In this document: positions 62,249 to 64,000 of the stretch, one piece after another
Numbering within the stretch: position 1 is the stretch's first letter
How the letters are laid out: each line of letters begins with the position of its first letter
NCBI GenBank assembly: GCA_963971425.1
Contig: OZ020517.1
Span: forward strand, 27,236,668 to 27,300,667
Reading direction: 5' to 3'
Source: Bryoerythrophyllum caledonicum
Lineage: Eukaryota; Streptophyta; Bryopsida; Pottiales; Pottiaceae
DNA length: 64,000 nucleotides
Made by a program: the position numbers and the translations under genes
The notes under the pieces: generated by a model
The model's database searches: none
What the model was told of the DNA's origin: nothing
What the model saw: only the letters and a program-made list of their open reading frames with translations

Positions 62249-62252
62249 TTAA

Positions 62253-63000
62253 GGTAAGCCCTCTAAACTGACAAGTTAAGGAATGTGCATATATGGAGAG
62301 AGGAGATAATTATACAATTATTTTTCAATAGAATTGCATTTCCAACCCAAGTGATTTCATTTTTTTTTATGAAAACTGAATTAGTTATGAATTTTCAAAC
62401 TGTGCAGCCATGTCTAGTGGGTGGACAGTAGTAGGTACCCCCCAAAACCAACGACCAGAAGTAAGGGTCATGACTAATAGCAAACCTCGATTTGGAACTC
62501 CGTTGGTGGTAATGGGATGGAAGAGGGTTGGATATACCCAAATTTTATAGGTGTTGGCTATGGGTTTTTGTTGGTTACGGGGGAACTTAGAGCCAAGTTC
62601 CATGCAATGCACGACCCATCATCTCTGACGGGGTCGGGTCACTTCCATGTAGCCAGCTACTCACCCTACCCAAAAAAGCAAGGTCGGGTGGAGCTGAGTA
62701 TCTCGGGGATGGTGGAGCCGCTTTTCAAGCCCGTCAACCTCCCCTTCTTCCCAACATACTAATCAAAGCATCATGGATTGTGTCATAGTCACTTTACACA
62801 TAAAGGTGACTCCAAGTTTAACCCCCCTACTTCATTTTAGGTTGAAGTGTCACGTCGGGTGTGACGCATGGAAGTGACCCTACATTTTCTTACCTACATT
62901 CTGCAAGTAGGGAAGCTACAGTGATTATTTGGGTCGGGCATTACATGGGGATTCGCCCTTACCTTGGTCTTTTGCTTCTTGCACGGCCAACTCTCGTGGT
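62253..63000. other. intergenic DNA
   Basis: GC-rich stretches (ggtcgggtcacttccatg) resemble parts of 48880-48970, so this is probably repeat-derived. No gene recognised. Confidence 0.45.
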
Positions 63001-63270
63001 CAGGGAGAATTGACCCCTCGCTCGTCCTTACCAGAGTGAGCCACGAGGTGGTTGGGCCAGACCTGGCCCTATTTTGTTTTTGGATGGGGACCTATTTATA
63101 GCAAGAGTGGGTCCTCTAAAATAGACAATGGCCGTAAGTCCTAAATTTGTCAAAAAAAATCCAAAAAAATCCTCTAGACCCCCAAAAATAAGGGGACCAG
63201 AAAAATGACCCCATGCAATTAAGACGGGGCCCACCTCGGGTAAAGACGAGCAAGGGGTCAATTCTCCCTG
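63001..63270. mobile_element. 270-bp MULE-like TIR element
   Basis: Left CAGGGAGAATTGACCCCTCG, right CGAGCAAGGGGTCAATTCTC then CCTG: about 30-bp inverted ends. The interior is the reverse complement of the family at 7928-8205. Nearly identical 9-mers CAACTCTCG and CAGCTCTCG lie just outside and may be the target duplication. Confidence 0.7.
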
Positions 63271-64000
63271 GCCCAGCTCTCGCGTGCCTTTGTATCCCTA
63301 ATTACCCGGTCCTTGCAATTCATACTCTGTTTGTTTTTCGTGCCAATGTTTTAATAAAAATGAATCGTGGCGAACAGCGTCAGCCATGTCAAACCTTGAG
63401 AAAACAGTGAAAAGGCATCGACGCCCTTACTTTACATACTCGTGATCACGCGTACAGCTGCAGAGCCGGACAATGTCAACGTAGAGTTAAGTTGGTGCGA
63501 AGTGGCAACTGGGGCTGCTCCAAGGGGCACTCAAATCCGTCACCGCACCTCACACATCCAACAGCAGTAATTTGGTTTTCCGGAAGCAGCCACAAAAAAA
63601 TTCCACATTCATCCCAGTCATTGTTGGATAGGATTTTCAGTCTGAAAGTACAAACTTCTAAATGTGGTGATACCAGCAAAAACTCTGTAATGAACGCCGA
63701 AATACGGGTTGTTTTGCAGTTAAACATGTGGGCTTGATTTTGAATTGGTGTAATTTTTTTATTTGTTATTTTTAGTAAGAACAGTACCCTATGCTGTGGT
63801 TGTTTTCGTACGTAATATATTAAAAGTGGGGGTTTGTCCAGACTTTTGGAAATTTTAAGAGATTTGTTCAAAATGAATAAATTAGTTAAACTCACAACTA
63901 TTTGAAACATGTGAAAATTATAGTTGGAGTTGTAGAAATTGGAAAAATTAAGCAAGAGAAATAGAATAAAATTATAAATTCATATCATAAAAAAAACCAA
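63271..64000. other. unassigned DNA at the window end
   Basis: A moderately GC-balanced stretch to about 63.6 kb followed by AT-rich DNA. No recognisable gene; the long reverse frame over 63476-63955 has no motif. Confidence 0.4.

Noticed and set aside
63476-63955. 159-residue reverse frame
   Set aside because: Longest frame near the window end but with no family motif and crossing from balanced to very AT-rich DNA; could be chance.

Overview
This window reads as nuclear DNA of a green plant (streptophyte). It is AT-rich, and every gene I could model has GT-AG introns. The protein set is plant-like: an AP2/ERF-like factor, a two-domain B3 protein, an ATP-binding universal stress protein, a plastid-type cyclophilin and a PhyH dioxygenase, plus two U1 snRNA genes. 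Mostly short introns, the divergent AP2 domain and many small DNA transposons would suit a bryophyte, lycophyte or streptophyte alga, but I cannot fix the lineage. Layout: 1-8.9 kb is gene-free and full of nested non-autonomous DNA transposons. 8.9-12.4 kb holds the AP2-like gene (+). 12.4-15.3 kb is intergenic with one small TIR element. 15.3-20.8 kb is a decayed Ty3/gypsy retroelement. 21.1-24.2 kb is a ten-exon SAAL1-like gene (-). 24.9-26.3 kb is a tandem duplication carrying two U1 snRNA genes (+). 26.5-32.5 kb is transposon-rich and contains a Fanzor/TnpB-like coding relic inside a TTAA-flanked element. 34.2-36.7 kb is an eight-exon PhyH gene (+) and 37.6-38.7 kb a three-exon B3 gene (+). 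38.7-49.4 kb is repeats and unrecognised DNA. 49.5-50.3 kb is a four-exon USP gene (+), convergent with a seven-exon cyclophilin gene (-, 50.7-52.5 kb). 52.5-64 kb is again almost only transposons. The genes are not a pathway or operon; they are ordinary nuclear genes in islands between repeat blocks. The main unexpected signal is a roughly 940-bp inverted-terminal-repeat family (ends CCCCTAAGG...CCTTAGGGG, TTAA target duplications) with about eight copies here, one nested inside another. A second TTAA family (ends CCCTTTAA) occurs in two clear copies plus a probable longer third that carries the Fanzor-like relic. TTAA duplications suggest piggyBac- or Kolobok-type mobilisation. All exon coordinates were derived by hand from reading frame, splice consensus and family conservation, without transcripts.
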